Positions 33,620 to 41,730 of a DNA stretch of 64,000 bases are shown here, in pieces. Source of the stretch: CBDDBU01 sp965226045 (GTDB taxonomy: Bacteria > Pseudomonadota > Alphaproteobacteria > VGEJ01); assembly GCA_965226045.1 (NCBI GenBank), contig CBDDBU010000020.1:24561-88560 (forward strand), in the 5' to 3' direction. A program made the translations under genes and the position numbers. Under the pieces are notes generated by a model that saw only the letters and a list, made by a program, of their open reading frames with translations, searched no databases and was not told where the DNA came from. Positions within the stretch are counted from its first letter, which is position 1; every line of letters starts with the position of its first letter.

Positions 33620-34003
33620 ATGGGCAGCTGGCTGGACACCAACCGGGGGGCGGTGCACCCCTGGGAGACCGACTCGTTCGGCCACATGAACATCCGCTTC
33701 TACATGATCGCCTATGCCGACGCGGCCTGGCACCTCGCACACGCGATGGGCATGAGCCCGAACTACATGCGGGCCGAGAACCGCGGCATCGCCACCGTGC
33801 GCACCGACATTCACTACCTGCGCGAACTGCGTGAGGGAGACATCTGGCATATCCGCTCGGGCTTCACCCACATCGGCAACAGCTCGTTCCGGTTCATGCA
33901 GGAGATGTACAACTCCGAGACCGGGTTGCTGGCCTCGACCTACGACGCGGCGGCGATCCACCTCGATCTCGAGGCCCGCAGAGGGGTGCGCATCCCCGAT
34001 TAG
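33620..34003 (+). CDS. Acyl-CoA thioesterase (hotdog/4HBT type), C-terminus shortened
   Basis: 127 aa with the hotdog N-terminus VHPWETDSFGHMNIRFYMIA, containing the D-x-x-G-H-M-N active-site motif of 4-hydroxybenzoyl-CoA thioesterases, followed by YLRELREGDIWHIRSG and SSFRFMQEMYNSETGLLAST. Hydrolyses an acyl-CoA; substrate unknown. Good ribosome site AAGGAGG. It ends at GVRIPD; relatives usually run 15-30 residues longer, and the stop codon falls inside an 18-base repeat (34,001 and 34,096), so the 3' end may have been rearranged. Confidence 0.82.
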   Translation: MGSWLDTNRGAVHPWETDSFGHMNIRFYMIAYADAAWHLAHAMGMSPNYMRAENRGIATVRTDIHYLRELREGDIWHIRSGFTHIGNSSFRFMQEMYNSETGLLASTYDAAAIHLDLEARRGVRIPD

Positions 34004-34113
34004 GGAACGCCGGGCACATGGGCGTCCCATTGCGCCAGGCGGCCCAAGCCCACATGGTCGAGGCCACGCCGCGCGAGGGGGGAGACAGACATCGCTAGGG
34101 AACGCCGGGCACA
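34001..34113. repeat. 18-base direct repeat, two copies
   Basis: TAGGGAACGCCGGGCACA occurs at 34,001-34,018 and 34,096-34,113. A 15-base ATGGGCGTCCCATTG also occurs at 34,018-34,032 and 34,216-34,230. The first copy contains the thioesterase stop codon and the second abuts the T-run of the minus-strand terminator. Suggests a local duplication or small rearrangement. Confidence 0.8.
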
Positions 34114-34147
34114 AAAAAACGGGCGTCCAGCGAGGGCCGGACGCCCG
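34113..34147 (-). terminator. Rho-independent terminator
   Basis: On the minus strand a perfect 9-bp stem CGGGCGTCC / GGACGCCCG with a 10-base loop is followed by seven T. It lies 26 bases after the end of the small minus-strand gene at 34,173-34,444, which it probably terminates. The other strand has no T run after the hairpin. Confidence 0.88.
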
Positions 34148-34172
34148 GAGGAGGAACTTCGATCGTCTAGCG

Positions 34173-34444
34173 CTAGCCCCCGCGCGCGGCCGTGCTCGTC
34201 GCGCCGAAGACCTTGATGGGCGTCCCATTGGCGGCGCGCATTTCCAGCACGGGCGGCCGCTGCGTGCCGTCGAGAAGCGGGACGACGGCGCGTGGATCGA
34301 GCGGGACGGGCAGAGCTGGTTCCGGGTGGCGGCGACGCCGAGGACGATCATTTCGCGTCCAGCGGTTGCTCGGGCAAACGTTCCCACTGGCGCCTCGCCT
34401 CGATCCAGTGGCGAAATGTCGTCGATCGCTTCAACTTTAGTCAT
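34173..34444 (-). pseudogene. Small gene of about 90 codons with a probable frameshift
   Basis: Between the ATG 34444 (GGGGGG 6 bases upstream) and the terminator a short gene seems to exist in two frames. The start reads MTKVEAIDDISPLDRGEAPV and GTFARATAGREMIVLG. The end, one frame over, reads VPLDPRAVVPLLDGTQRPPV, LEMRAANGTPIKVFGATSTA, ARGG then TAG at 34,173. The terminator directly after it supports a real transcription unit. I recognise no family. The alternative is that the conserved-looking end is chance. Confidence 0.4.
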
Positions 34445-34534
34445 GAATTCCCCCCATCCCATGGTGTCTGAAGACCCTCTATCTATCAAGATGGCGACCG
34501 AGCACCCCGCCCGAGAAAATAGGGTTATTCCTTA

Positions 34535-34732
34535 GTGGCTCGCCCAAATTCCCTTAGTATGTGGACCGATAGCGGTCACGGCGAGGCGGGCGTCGCCCCC
34601 CTGGATCCAGCGGCGTATGGCATGCGCTGGCGGATCGCCGGCGGACAGGCTGTGCTGACCTTCCGCGCCCTGATCAAATCGCCCTCGTTATCGCGTGAGG
34701 CGCGGGATGGGGGCCACTTGACACTTCGCTAA
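34535..34732 (+). mobile_element. Transposase C-terminal relic (ISKra4-like)
   Basis: A short frame contains AAYGMRWRIAGGQAVLTFRA followed by LIKSPSLS, closely resembling what I remember of the C-terminal GMRW..GGQAVLTLRAL region of ISKra4-type transposases. No start of the transposase and no terminal repeats are nearby. From 34,740 to the kinase start nothing else is recognisable. Confidence 0.5.
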
Positions 34733-34823
34733 TTCGTACAGCCGCCATCGCAGTGGCTCATGGCTATCGTCGACGGCGTCGTCGTCAACGGCGCCAAATC
34801 GCCGACTCAATGTTCACGCTAAA

Positions 34824-35847
34824 GTGTCGCCTAAAAGCCGCTACAATGCCGTCCGAGTCCCTACTCGGCATCGCCGGAGATATCTCCGCTTCGCCTGGAC
34901 TCTGTTCCACACCATCAGCGCTGAAGCGTTGCTGGCCCCTAGCCAGGGCGAAAACGGGGGGCATGGTAGGTGGCTGCTGTCGCTGGATATCGGCGCGCTC
35001 GTGGTGGCTCTGGCCCTGAGCCAGGGCCTCCTGGTGATCGCGGTTTGGCGATCGCGCCGCCAGGAATTACGCCGTCGCGAGGCCGACGCGCTGGGCGAGC
35101 GACTGCGGCGCCAGATCGCCGAGTCGCAGTCGACGGAGGAATCGCTCCGCACCAGCTGTCGGGAGCTCGAAGACCGAATGGCGAAAGGCATGTCGGACTT
35201 TGCCTGGGCCTCGCAGCGCCTGGTCGAGGTCCAAGACAACGAGGCGCGGCGAATCGCCCATGAACTCCACGGCGATGTGGGCCAGGCCCTCGCCGCTACA
35301 CGGCTCGGGCTCCACGCCATCCAGCGGGGAAGCCCGCCGCCAGAGACGGTGACCAACTGCATCCGCTCGATCCAACATGTCATCGACGTGGTGCGCGATG
35401 TCACGGTAAGTCTGCGGCCCCCGGTGCTCGACGATCTCGGGTTGGTTCCCCCTCTGCGCTGGCACATCGAGCGCCTCCGCCAATCATCGGACTTCGAGAT
35501 TGACCTAAGGGCGCCAGAGCCCAAAGATCGCCTGCCCCGCGAGGTCGAGAACGCCGGCTTCAGGATCGTGCAGGAAGCGCTCAACAACATCTCCGAGCAC
35601 GCGTGCGCGGCACGTCGTGGTCGAGCTCAGGCGGGGCGGACACGGCGCCACCCTCAGCATCCGCGACGATGGCGCGGGCTTCGATGTCGCGGCGGTGGCA
35701 CTGGCGGCGAAGCAGCGCGGCAGCCTCGGCCTCATTGGAATGCAAGAACGGGCCCTCCATGCGGGCGGCGAAGTCGAGATCGCAAGCCAGCCCGGCCGGA
35801 CGGAAGTGCGCGCCCGCTTTCATTTCGACAACACGGCGCGGCCGTGA
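34824..35847 (+). pseudogene. NarL-partner sensor histidine kinase (HisKA_3), frameshifted
   Basis: The frame includes a membrane segment (DIGALVVALALSQGLLVIAV), a coiled-coil (RRREADALGERLRRQIAESQ), the HisKA_3 box with phospho-His (EARRIAHELHGDVGQALAAT), SLRPPVLDDLGLVPPLRWHI and FRIVQEALNNISEHA. Around 35,605 the frame changes; the rest of the ATPase domain (VELRRGGHGATLSIRDDGAG, GSLGLIGMQERALHAGGEVE) is one frame over, ending TGA at 35,847. One inserted base would explain it. The 5' limit is uncertain. The stop overlaps the response regulator start (GTGA). Confidence 0.85.
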
Positions 35848-36491
35848 GCGCGATCCGCATCCTCCTAGCCGACGATCACACCCTGGTGCGACAGGGTCTG
35901 CGTTCACTGCTGGAGGAAATCGACGACTTCGACGTGGTGGCGGAGGCGACCGACGGCCGCGAGGCGCTGACACGCGCCGAAGCCTGCTGCCCCGATGTCA
36001 TCGTGATGGACATCAGCATGCGCGGGCTCAACGGCCTCGACGCGACCGAGCGGCTGACGCAGCAGGGCGAGAAGGCGCGCGTGCTGATCCTTTCGATGCA
36101 TTCCAATGAGGAGTACGTGCTGCGCACGCTGCGCGCCGGCGCGGCCGGCTATCTGCTAAAAGACGCGATCGCCGAGGAGCTTGAACTGGCCGTCCGGGCC
36201 GTGGCCCGTGGCGATCTCTACCTTGGCCCGACCATCTCCAACGCCGTGGTCCAACGGTATCTGGCAAGCGCCGAGGAAATCGCGACACCGCATGATGTGC
36301 TGACGGCACGGCAGCGCGAGGTTCTTCAGCTGCTCGCGGAGGGCAACAACACCAAGGACATCGCCCACGTCATGAAGGTGAGCACGAAAACCGTGGAGTC
36401 CCACCGGGCTCAACTGATGGACCAACTCGGCATCCGCGACGTGCCCGGCCTCGTCCGCTATGCGATTCGCACGGGGCTGGTATCGGCCTAA
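35844..36491 (+). CDS. NarL/FixJ-family response regulator
   Basis: 215 aa from GTG 35844, overlapping the kinase stop. The receiver domain has RILLADDHTLVRQGLRSLLE, phospho-acceptor Asp in DVIVMDISMRGLNGLDA, Thr/Ser in VLILSMHSNEEYVLR and Lys in GYLLKDAIAEE. The C-terminal LuxR-type helix-turn-helix is LTARQREVLQLLAEGNNTKD and KVSTKTVESHRAQLMDQLGI. Intact, although its kinase is broken, so it may be orphaned or served by another donor. Targets unknown. Confidence 0.95.
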   Translation: MSAIRILLADDHTLVRQGLRSLLEEIDDFDVVAEATDGREALTRAEACCPDVIVMDISMRGLNGLDATERLTQQGEKARVLILSMHSNEEYVLRTLRAGAAGYLLKDAIAEELELAVRAVARGDLYLGPTISNAVVQRYLASAEEIATPHDVLTARQREVLQLLAEGNNTKDIAHVMKVSTKTVESHRAQLMDQLGIRDVPGLVRYAIRTGLVSA

Positions 36492-36668
36492 TCGCGCGCG
36501 CCGCTGACGTCGTAGTCCGCTTCAGACCCCCCGTTCGCGTGGCTCCGGCATCAATGCCTCGCGCGTGTTCCAGCCGCGTAGACGCCAGGGAAGAGAGCGG
36601 CACGCGCCGGTGGCTTGGTCCGCCGAGACTGCGTATAACGACCGCCAGCGCGGACGGCGCGAGGAATC

Positions 36669-38060
36669 ATGCTTGAGCGTTTCCAACTCGGCGATCCAGC
36701 ATCGCCAGCGGTTCCGATCTGGCCGATCCGGAGCGCCGACTATGACACCTGGCGCGCCAGCCAGCCGCCAACTTGGCAGTCCTGGCTCGCCGCCCATGAC
36801 TACCGGCCCGAGGCGGGACGTTACCTGGTGGTGCCTGACGCCGAGGGTGGCGCGGCCGGCATCGCTCTGGGCTTGGGCGAGCGGCCGGATCTGTGGTGCT
36901 ACGGCGCGCTGGCGGCCGGTTTGCCTCGGGAGCACTATCGCATTGTCGGCGAACTGTCGCCCACGGACGCGACCGCCGCCGCCCTCGGCTGGGGTCTTGG
37001 GGCCTACCGTTTCACCCGCTACCGCGCGGCGACCCGGGAGCTCGCGACGCTCGCGGCCCCCGAAGGCGCGGACCTCGCCCATGTCGAGGCCATGTTGGCG
37101 GCCACCTATCTCGTACGCGACCTTATCAACGTGCCGGCCGAGGACATGGGGCCCGCCGACCTGGCTGCCGCCGCGCGCGCTGTCGCCGCTGAGTTCGCGG
37201 CTGCGGTGACGGTGATCGAGGGCGAAGCGCTGATCGAGCAGGGCTATTGCCTGATCCACGCCGTGGGACGCGCCAGTCCTCGCCCGCCATGCTTGATCGA
37301 CCTGCGGTGGGGCGCAGCGGACGCACCCAAGGTGACGCTGGTGGGTAAGGGCGTCTGCTTCGATTCCGGCGGTCTCGACCTGAAGACGGCAGCCGGCATG
37401 CGGCTGATGAAAAAGGACATGGGCGGGGCGGCGACGGTGCTCGGGCTGGCGCGAATGGTGATGGCCGCCAACCTGCCGGTGCGGCTTCGGGTCCTGCTCC
37501 CGGCCGTGGACAACGCGGTCTCGGGCGCCGCGTTTCGGCCCGGCGATATCCTGCGCACCCGCAAAGGCATCAGCGTCGAGATCGGCAACACCGATGCCGA
37601 GGGCCGCTTGGTGCTGGCCGACGCCCTTGCGGAGGCGGACACCGAGCGGCCGCACCTGCTGATCGACTGCGCGACCTTGACGGGATCGGCGCGCATCGCG
37701 CTCGGCACCGAGCTGCCGGCCCTGTTCACCGACGATGAGGGCCTGGCCACCGACCTCGCCCGATGCGCGCGCGCGGAGGCCGACCCGTTGTGGCGCCTGC
37801 CCCTGTGGCGGCCTTATCGCGCCTTGCTCGATAGCCCCATCGCCGACATCGACAACGTCGGCAGTGGCCGGTACGGGGGCGCCATTACAGCCGCTCTTTT
37901 CCTCCAGGACTTCGTGACCGATACGCCGGCTTGGGCGCACCTTGATCTGTACGCCTGGAACGACAAGGCACAACGCGGCCGGCCAATCGGCGGCGAGGCG
38001 ATGGGCCTACGAGCGCTCTACGCGCTGCTGGCGGAGCGCTACGCCGCATCGCTCATTTAA
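36669..38060 (+). CDS. Leucyl aminopeptidase family protein (M17)
   Basis: 463-aa cytosolic two-metal aminopeptidase. The C-terminal catalytic domain is complete: VTLVGKGVCFDSGGLDLKTA (metal Lys/Asp), MKKDMGGAATVLGLA, and the M17 signature NTDAEGRLVLADAL; SGSARIALGT-type and AHLDLYAWNDKAQRG elements follow. The N-terminal domain is divergent, as in the alphaproteobacterial PepA-like subgroup. Probably trims peptides delivered by the ABC importer encoded nearby (inference). Stands as a single gene. Confidence 0.93.
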   Translation: MLERFQLGDPASPAVPIWPIRSADYDTWRASQPPTWQSWLAAHDYRPEAGRYLVVPDAEGGAAGIALGLGERPDLWCYGALAAGLPREHYRIVGELSPTDATAAALGWGLGAYRFTRYRAATRELATLAAPEGADLAHVEAMLAATYLVRDLINVPAEDMGPADLAAAARAVAAEFAAAVTVIEGEALIEQGYCLIHAVGRASPRPPCLIDLRWGAADAPKVTLVGKGVCFDSGGLDLKTAAGMRLMKKDMGGAATVLGLARMVMAANLPVRLRVLLPAVDNAVSGAAFRPGDILRTRKGISVEIGNTDAEGRLVLADALAEADTERPHLLIDCATLTGSARIALGTELPALFTDDEGLATDLARCARAEADPLWRLPLWRPYRALLDSPIADIDNVGSGRYGGAITAALFLQDFVTDTPAWAHLDLYAWNDKAQRGRPIGGEAMGLRALYALLAERYAASLI

Positions 38061-38089
38061 GGCGCTGAGCCGGCCACGACCCGGGGGGC

Positions 38090-39019
38090 TCAATATTCCT
38101 GCGCTGGATCGACCTGATTGATGAGCGGCTGACCGGCACCGGCGCGGCGGATGTTTTCGGCCACCTGCGGTGCGATCGAGCTGGCCACCGTGAGGCCGGC
38201 GATGTGTGGCGTGATGGTGACCTTGGGGTGAGCCCAGAACGGATGATCGACCGCCAGCGGCTCGCGGTGGAACACGTCGAGCATGGCGCCCGCGATATGG
38301 CCGGAGTCGAGCGCCGCGAGTAGGTCCTGGTCGACCACGTGGCCGCCGCGCGCGAGGTTGATGACATACGCGCCGCGCGGCAGAGCGGCCAACGTCGCCG
38401 CGCCAATGATGCCTGCGGTGTCATCGGTCATCGGCAGGAAGCAAGCGAGGAAGCGGCACCCACCCAGCATCGCGGTCAGCCCCTCGGGCCCATGGAAGCA
38501 CTCGACCCCTTCGACCTCGCGCGGGGTGCGGGTCCAGCCGCGAACCGGAAAGCCCAATACCGTCAGTTTGCGCGCCGCATCGCCGCCGATAACGCCGAGC
38601 CCGAGAATACCGACCGGCGCGCGTTCGGTGTCTGGCGGTGGGTGCTTTTTCCACTCGCCCGCCCGCTGGGAGGCCTCATAGAGCGGCAACATGCGGTGAT
38701 GGCGTAGAACGCCGAGAATCGCGTACTCGCTCATCTGGGCAGTGAGCGAACGATCGACCAGCCGCACGATCGGCACGCCGGGCGGCAAGTCGGTATCGAG
38801 GAATATGTGATCGACGCCGGCACCCAGTGAAATGATCGCCTTGAGGTTGGGAAATTGGCGCAGCAGGCCGGGCTCGGGCTTCCACACCAGCGCGAACTCG
38901 ACCTCCACAGGGTCGCCGGCGTCCGGCCACACCCGAAACTCGAGCTCCGGTAACTCCGAACTGAGCGCCGCGCGGTGATCGGCCGGATCGTCGTCCTTGG
39001 AAATGAACAAAACGGCCAT
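38090..39019 (-). CDS. ghrA: Glyoxylate/hydroxypyruvate reductase A-like dehydrogenase
   Basis: 309-aa D-2-hydroxyacid dehydrogenase. Contains NLKAIISLGAGVDHIFLDTD, the nucleotide fold PVGILGLGVIGGDAARKL, arginine in YVINLARGGHVVDQDLL, and His in ITPHIAGLT; the Glu is in DVFHREPL. Reduces glyoxylate or hydroxypyruvate with NAD(P)H. Only three bases after the ABC ATPase gene, so it is probably the last gene of the peptide-importer operon, an unusual but plausible partner. Confidence 0.9.
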   Translation of the reverse strand: MAVLFISKDDDPADHRAALSSELPELEFRVWPDAGDPVEVEFALVWKPEPGLLRQFPNLKAIISLGAGVDHIFLDTDLPPGVPIVRLVDRSLTAQMSEYAILGVLRHHRMLPLYEASQRAGEWKKHPPPDTERAPVGILGLGVIGGDAARKLTVLGFPVRGWTRTPREVEGVECFHGPEGLTAMLGGCRFLACFLPMTDDTAGIIGAATLAALPRGAYVINLARGGHVVDQDLLAALDSGHIAGAMLDVFHREPLAVDHPFWAHPKVTITPHIAGLTVASSIAPQVAENIRRAGAGQPLINQVDPAQEY

Positions 39020-39022
39020 GGC

Positions 39023-40654
39023 TTAAGTCCTCACGGCGCTGGTCTCGACCGCCTCGAGATCGAAGGCCGCGGCGATCAGCGCCCGGGTGTAGTCGGCGCG
39101 CGGGTGCTCGAAAATCTGCTCGGCCGAGCCCTCCTCGACCACCTTGCCATCGCGGACGACGATAACATGATCGCTCATGGTGCGGACCACCTTCAGATCG
39201 TGGCTGATGAAGAGGTAGGCCAGGCGGTGACGGCGCTGTAGATCGCGCAACAGATCGACGATCTGCGCTTGGACCGACATATCGAGTGCCGAGGTCGGTT
39301 CGTCCAGCACCACGAAGCGGGGCTTAAGAACCATGGCCCGAGCGATCGCGATGCGCTGGCGTTGACCGCCCGAGAATTCGTGTGGGTAGCGATCCTGCGA
39401 GTCGGGGTCGATGCCGACTTCGACAAGCGCGGCGCTGATCATCGCCCGCCGCTCGACGTAAGAGCCGCCGAGCCGATGGACCAGCAAGCCCTCCTCGACG
39501 ATCTGGCCGACCGATAGCCGCGGGCTCAGCGATGAGAACGGATCCTGGAAAACCACCTGCATCTCGCGCCGCAGCGGCCGCAGGGCCGAGAAGCCGAGAC
39601 CCTGGATATCGCGCTCACCGAAGCGGATCGGCCCATCGCTCTTGATCAACCGCAGCAACGCCAGCCCGAGCGTCGTCTTGCCCGACCCAGATTCCCCGAC
39701 CACGCCGAGTGTATGCGATTCGCGCACCTCGATCGTGATGTCGTCGACCGCCCGAATGTGATCGACGGTGCGGCGCAACAGGCCCTTCTGGATCGGAAAG
39801 TAGACCTTGATGTGCTCGCCGGTCATGACCAGGGGCGCGTTCGGATCGCCCGCCACCGCATGCCCCTTGGGCTCGGCTTCGAGCAGATGGCGGGTGTAGG
39901 TGTGGCGCGGCCGCTCGAAGACGTCGCGAGCCTCACCCTGCTCGACGATCTCGCCCGCCTGCATGACACAGACCCGGTCGGCCATTTTTCGGACGATGCC
40001 AAGATCGTGAGTGATCAGCAGCATCGCCATGCCGAGCCGGGCCTGTAGCTCCTTCAGCAGCCTTAGGATTTGCGCTTGGATCGTGACGTCGAGGGCGGTG
40101 GTCGGCTCGTCGGCGATCAGCAGCTTGGGCTCGTTGGCCAGCGCCATGGCGATCATCACCCGCTGGCGCTGGCCGCCCGAGAGCTGGTGGGGCCAGGCGT
40201 TGAGGCGCGATTCCGCCTCTTGCAGGCCGACCAGTTTGAACAGCTCGAGGGTTCGCGCACGCGCCGCCGCCCGGCCCAGTCCCTTGTGGACGAACAACAC
40301 CTCGTTGACCTGCCGCTCGATCGTGTGCAGCGGGTTGAGCGAGGTCATCGGCTCCTGGAAGATCATCGATATCCGGTTGCCACGAATCCGGCGCAGCGTC
40401 CGTTCGTTGGCGCCCACGGCCTGCTCGCCCCCGACCTCTATAGAGCCGCTAGGGTGAAAGGCCTTCGGGTAGGGCAAGAGCTGCAGCACCGAGAGAGCGG
40501 TCACCGACTTGCCCGAGCCGCTTTCGCCCACCAGCGCGACCGTCTCGCCGGTATCGAGATCGAACGAGACGTGGCGCACCGCCTCGATGCCCTGGTCCTC
40601 GACCTGGAACGTGACCGACAGATCCTCGACCCGCAGGAACGGCGTCGCGCTCAT
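39023..40654 (-). CDS. yejF: ABC transporter dual ATP-binding protein (YejF/Dpp-type)
   Basis: 543-aa fusion of two ATPase domains energising peptide or microcin C uptake. Domain 1: Walker A VGESGSGKSVTALSVL, signature LSGGQRQRVMIAMALAN. Domain 2: Walker A VGESGSGKTTLGLALL, signature FSGGQRQRIAIARAMV; each ends in a peptide-type C-terminal extension. Start overlaps the permease stop by ATGA. Subunit of the importer with the two permeases and two binding proteins upstream. Confidence 0.95.
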   Translation of the reverse strand: MSATPFLRVEDLSVTFQVEDQGIEAVRHVSFDLDTGETVALVGESGSGKSVTALSVLQLLPYPKAFHPSGSIEVGGEQAVGANERTLRRIRGNRISMIFQEPMTSLNPLHTIERQVNEVLFVHKGLGRAAARARTLELFKLVGLQEAESRLNAWPHQLSGGQRQRVMIAMALANEPKLLIADEPTTALDVTIQAQILRLLKELQARLGMAMLLITHDLGIVRKMADRVCVMQAGEIVEQGEARDVFERPRHTYTRHLLEAEPKGHAVAGDPNAPLVMTGEHIKVYFPIQKGLLRRTVDHIRAVDDITIEVRESHTLGVVGESGSGKTTLGLALLRLIKSDGPIRFGERDIQGLGFSALRPLRREMQVVFQDPFSSLSPRLSVGQIVEEGLLVHRLGGSYVERRAMISAALVEVGIDPDSQDRYPHEFSGGQRQRIAIARAMVLKPRFVVLDEPTSALDMSVQAQIVDLLRDLQRRHRLAYLFISHDLKVVRTMSDHVIVVRDGKVVEEGSAEQIFEHPRADYTRALIAAAFDLEAVETSAVRT

Positions 40655-41730
40655 TGCAGCGTCTTGCGCGGATCAAAGGCATCGCGCACCGCCTCGCCGA
40701 TGAAGATCAGCAAGCTCAGCATGACCGCGAGCACGATAAAGCCGGAAAAGCCCAGCCACGGCGCCTGCAGATTGGCTTTGCCTTGGGCGAGCAGTTCACC
40801 GAGCGAGGGCGACCCCAGCGGCAACCCGAAGCCGAGGAAATCGAGCGCCGTCAGCGTCGTCACCGAGCCGTTCAGAATGAACGGGAGAAACGTCAGCGTC
40901 GCTACCATCGCGTTCGGCAATAGGTGCTTAAACATGATGGCGACGTTGCCAACCCCGAGCGCCCGCGCGGCGCGCACGTAGTCGAAGTTGCGCGCGCGCA
41001 GGAACTCGGCCCGCACCACGCCGACCAAGGCCATCCAGCTGAACAGCAACAAGAAGCCCAGCAGCCACCAAAAAGTCGGCTCGATGATGCTGGCAAGGAT
41101 AATCAGGAGGAACAAGGTCGGCAGGCCCGACCAAACCTCGATGAAGCGCTGGAGCAGGAGATCGGTCCAACCGCCGAGATAGCCTTGGACGGCGCCGGCG
41201 ACAACGCCGACCACGGAGCTGACGACGGTCAGCGCCAGGCCGAACAGCACCGAGATACGAAACCCGTACAACAGCCGCGCCACGACGTCCCGGGCCTGAT
41301 CGTCAGTGCCAAGCCAGTTCTCGGCCGAGGGCGGCGCTGGCGCCGGCACCGGCAAGTCATAGTTGATGGTCTGGTAGCTGTAGGGAACCAGAGGCCAGAC
41401 CATCCAGCCCTTGGCGTTGATCAGCTCCTCGACGAACGGGTCACGGTATTCGGCCTCGGTCTCGAACTCGCCGCCGAACCTTGTCTCGGGATAGACCGTG
41501 AACACCGGCAGAAAGACCTCGCCCTCAAAGTAGACCAGCAGCGGCTTGTCGTTGGCGACGAACTCCGCGAACAGGCTGACGAAGAACAGTACGAGGAATA
41601 TCCAGAGCGACCAGTAGCCGCGCTTGTTGGCCCGGAAGTTGTCGAACCGGCGCCAGTTGAGCGGCGAAACGCGAATGCCGAGCCAGCCCCGCCGCGGCGG
41701 AGCCTTGATGATGAGAGCCGCCTCAGACAC
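40651..41730 (-). CDS. yejE: ABC transporter permease (YejE)
   Basis: 359-aa permease of the OppC/DppC type with an N-terminal helix (YWSLWIFLVLFFVSLFAEFV), a YejE-characteristic long periplasmic loop (ETRFGGEFETEAEYRDPFVE), and the five-helix core with the EAA-like motif (YVRAARALGVGNVAIMFKHL). The NWLGTDDQARDVVARLLYG segment is typical. Overlaps YejB by eight bases and YejF by four. Confidence 0.95.
   Translation of the reverse strand: MSEAALIIKAPPRRGWLGIRVSPLNWRRFDNFRANKRGYWSLWIFLVLFFVSLFAEFVANDKPLLVYFEGEVFLPVFTVYPETRFGGEFETEAEYRDPFVEELINAKGWMVWPLVPYSYQTINYDLPVPAPAPPSAENWLGTDDQARDVVARLLYGFRISVLFGLALTVVSSVVGVVAGAVQGYLGGWTDLLLQRFIEVWSGLPTLFLLIILASIIEPTFWWLLGFLLLFSWMALVGVVRAEFLRARNFDYVRAARALGVGNVAIMFKHLLPNAMVATLTFLPFILNGSVTTLTALDFLGFGLPLGSPSLGELLAQGKANLQAPWLGFSGFIVLAVMLSLLIFIGEAVRDAFDPRKTLQ

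Noticed and set aside
33380..34489. 369-codon minus-strand frame spanning the thioesterase region
   Set aside because: It runs antisense through an intact thioesterase and ends within the lactonase gene; only its first part may be coding (listed as the small broken gene).
36522..37973. 483-codon minus-strand frame
   Set aside because: Antisense to the M17 aminopeptidase, whose metal-site motifs are clear.
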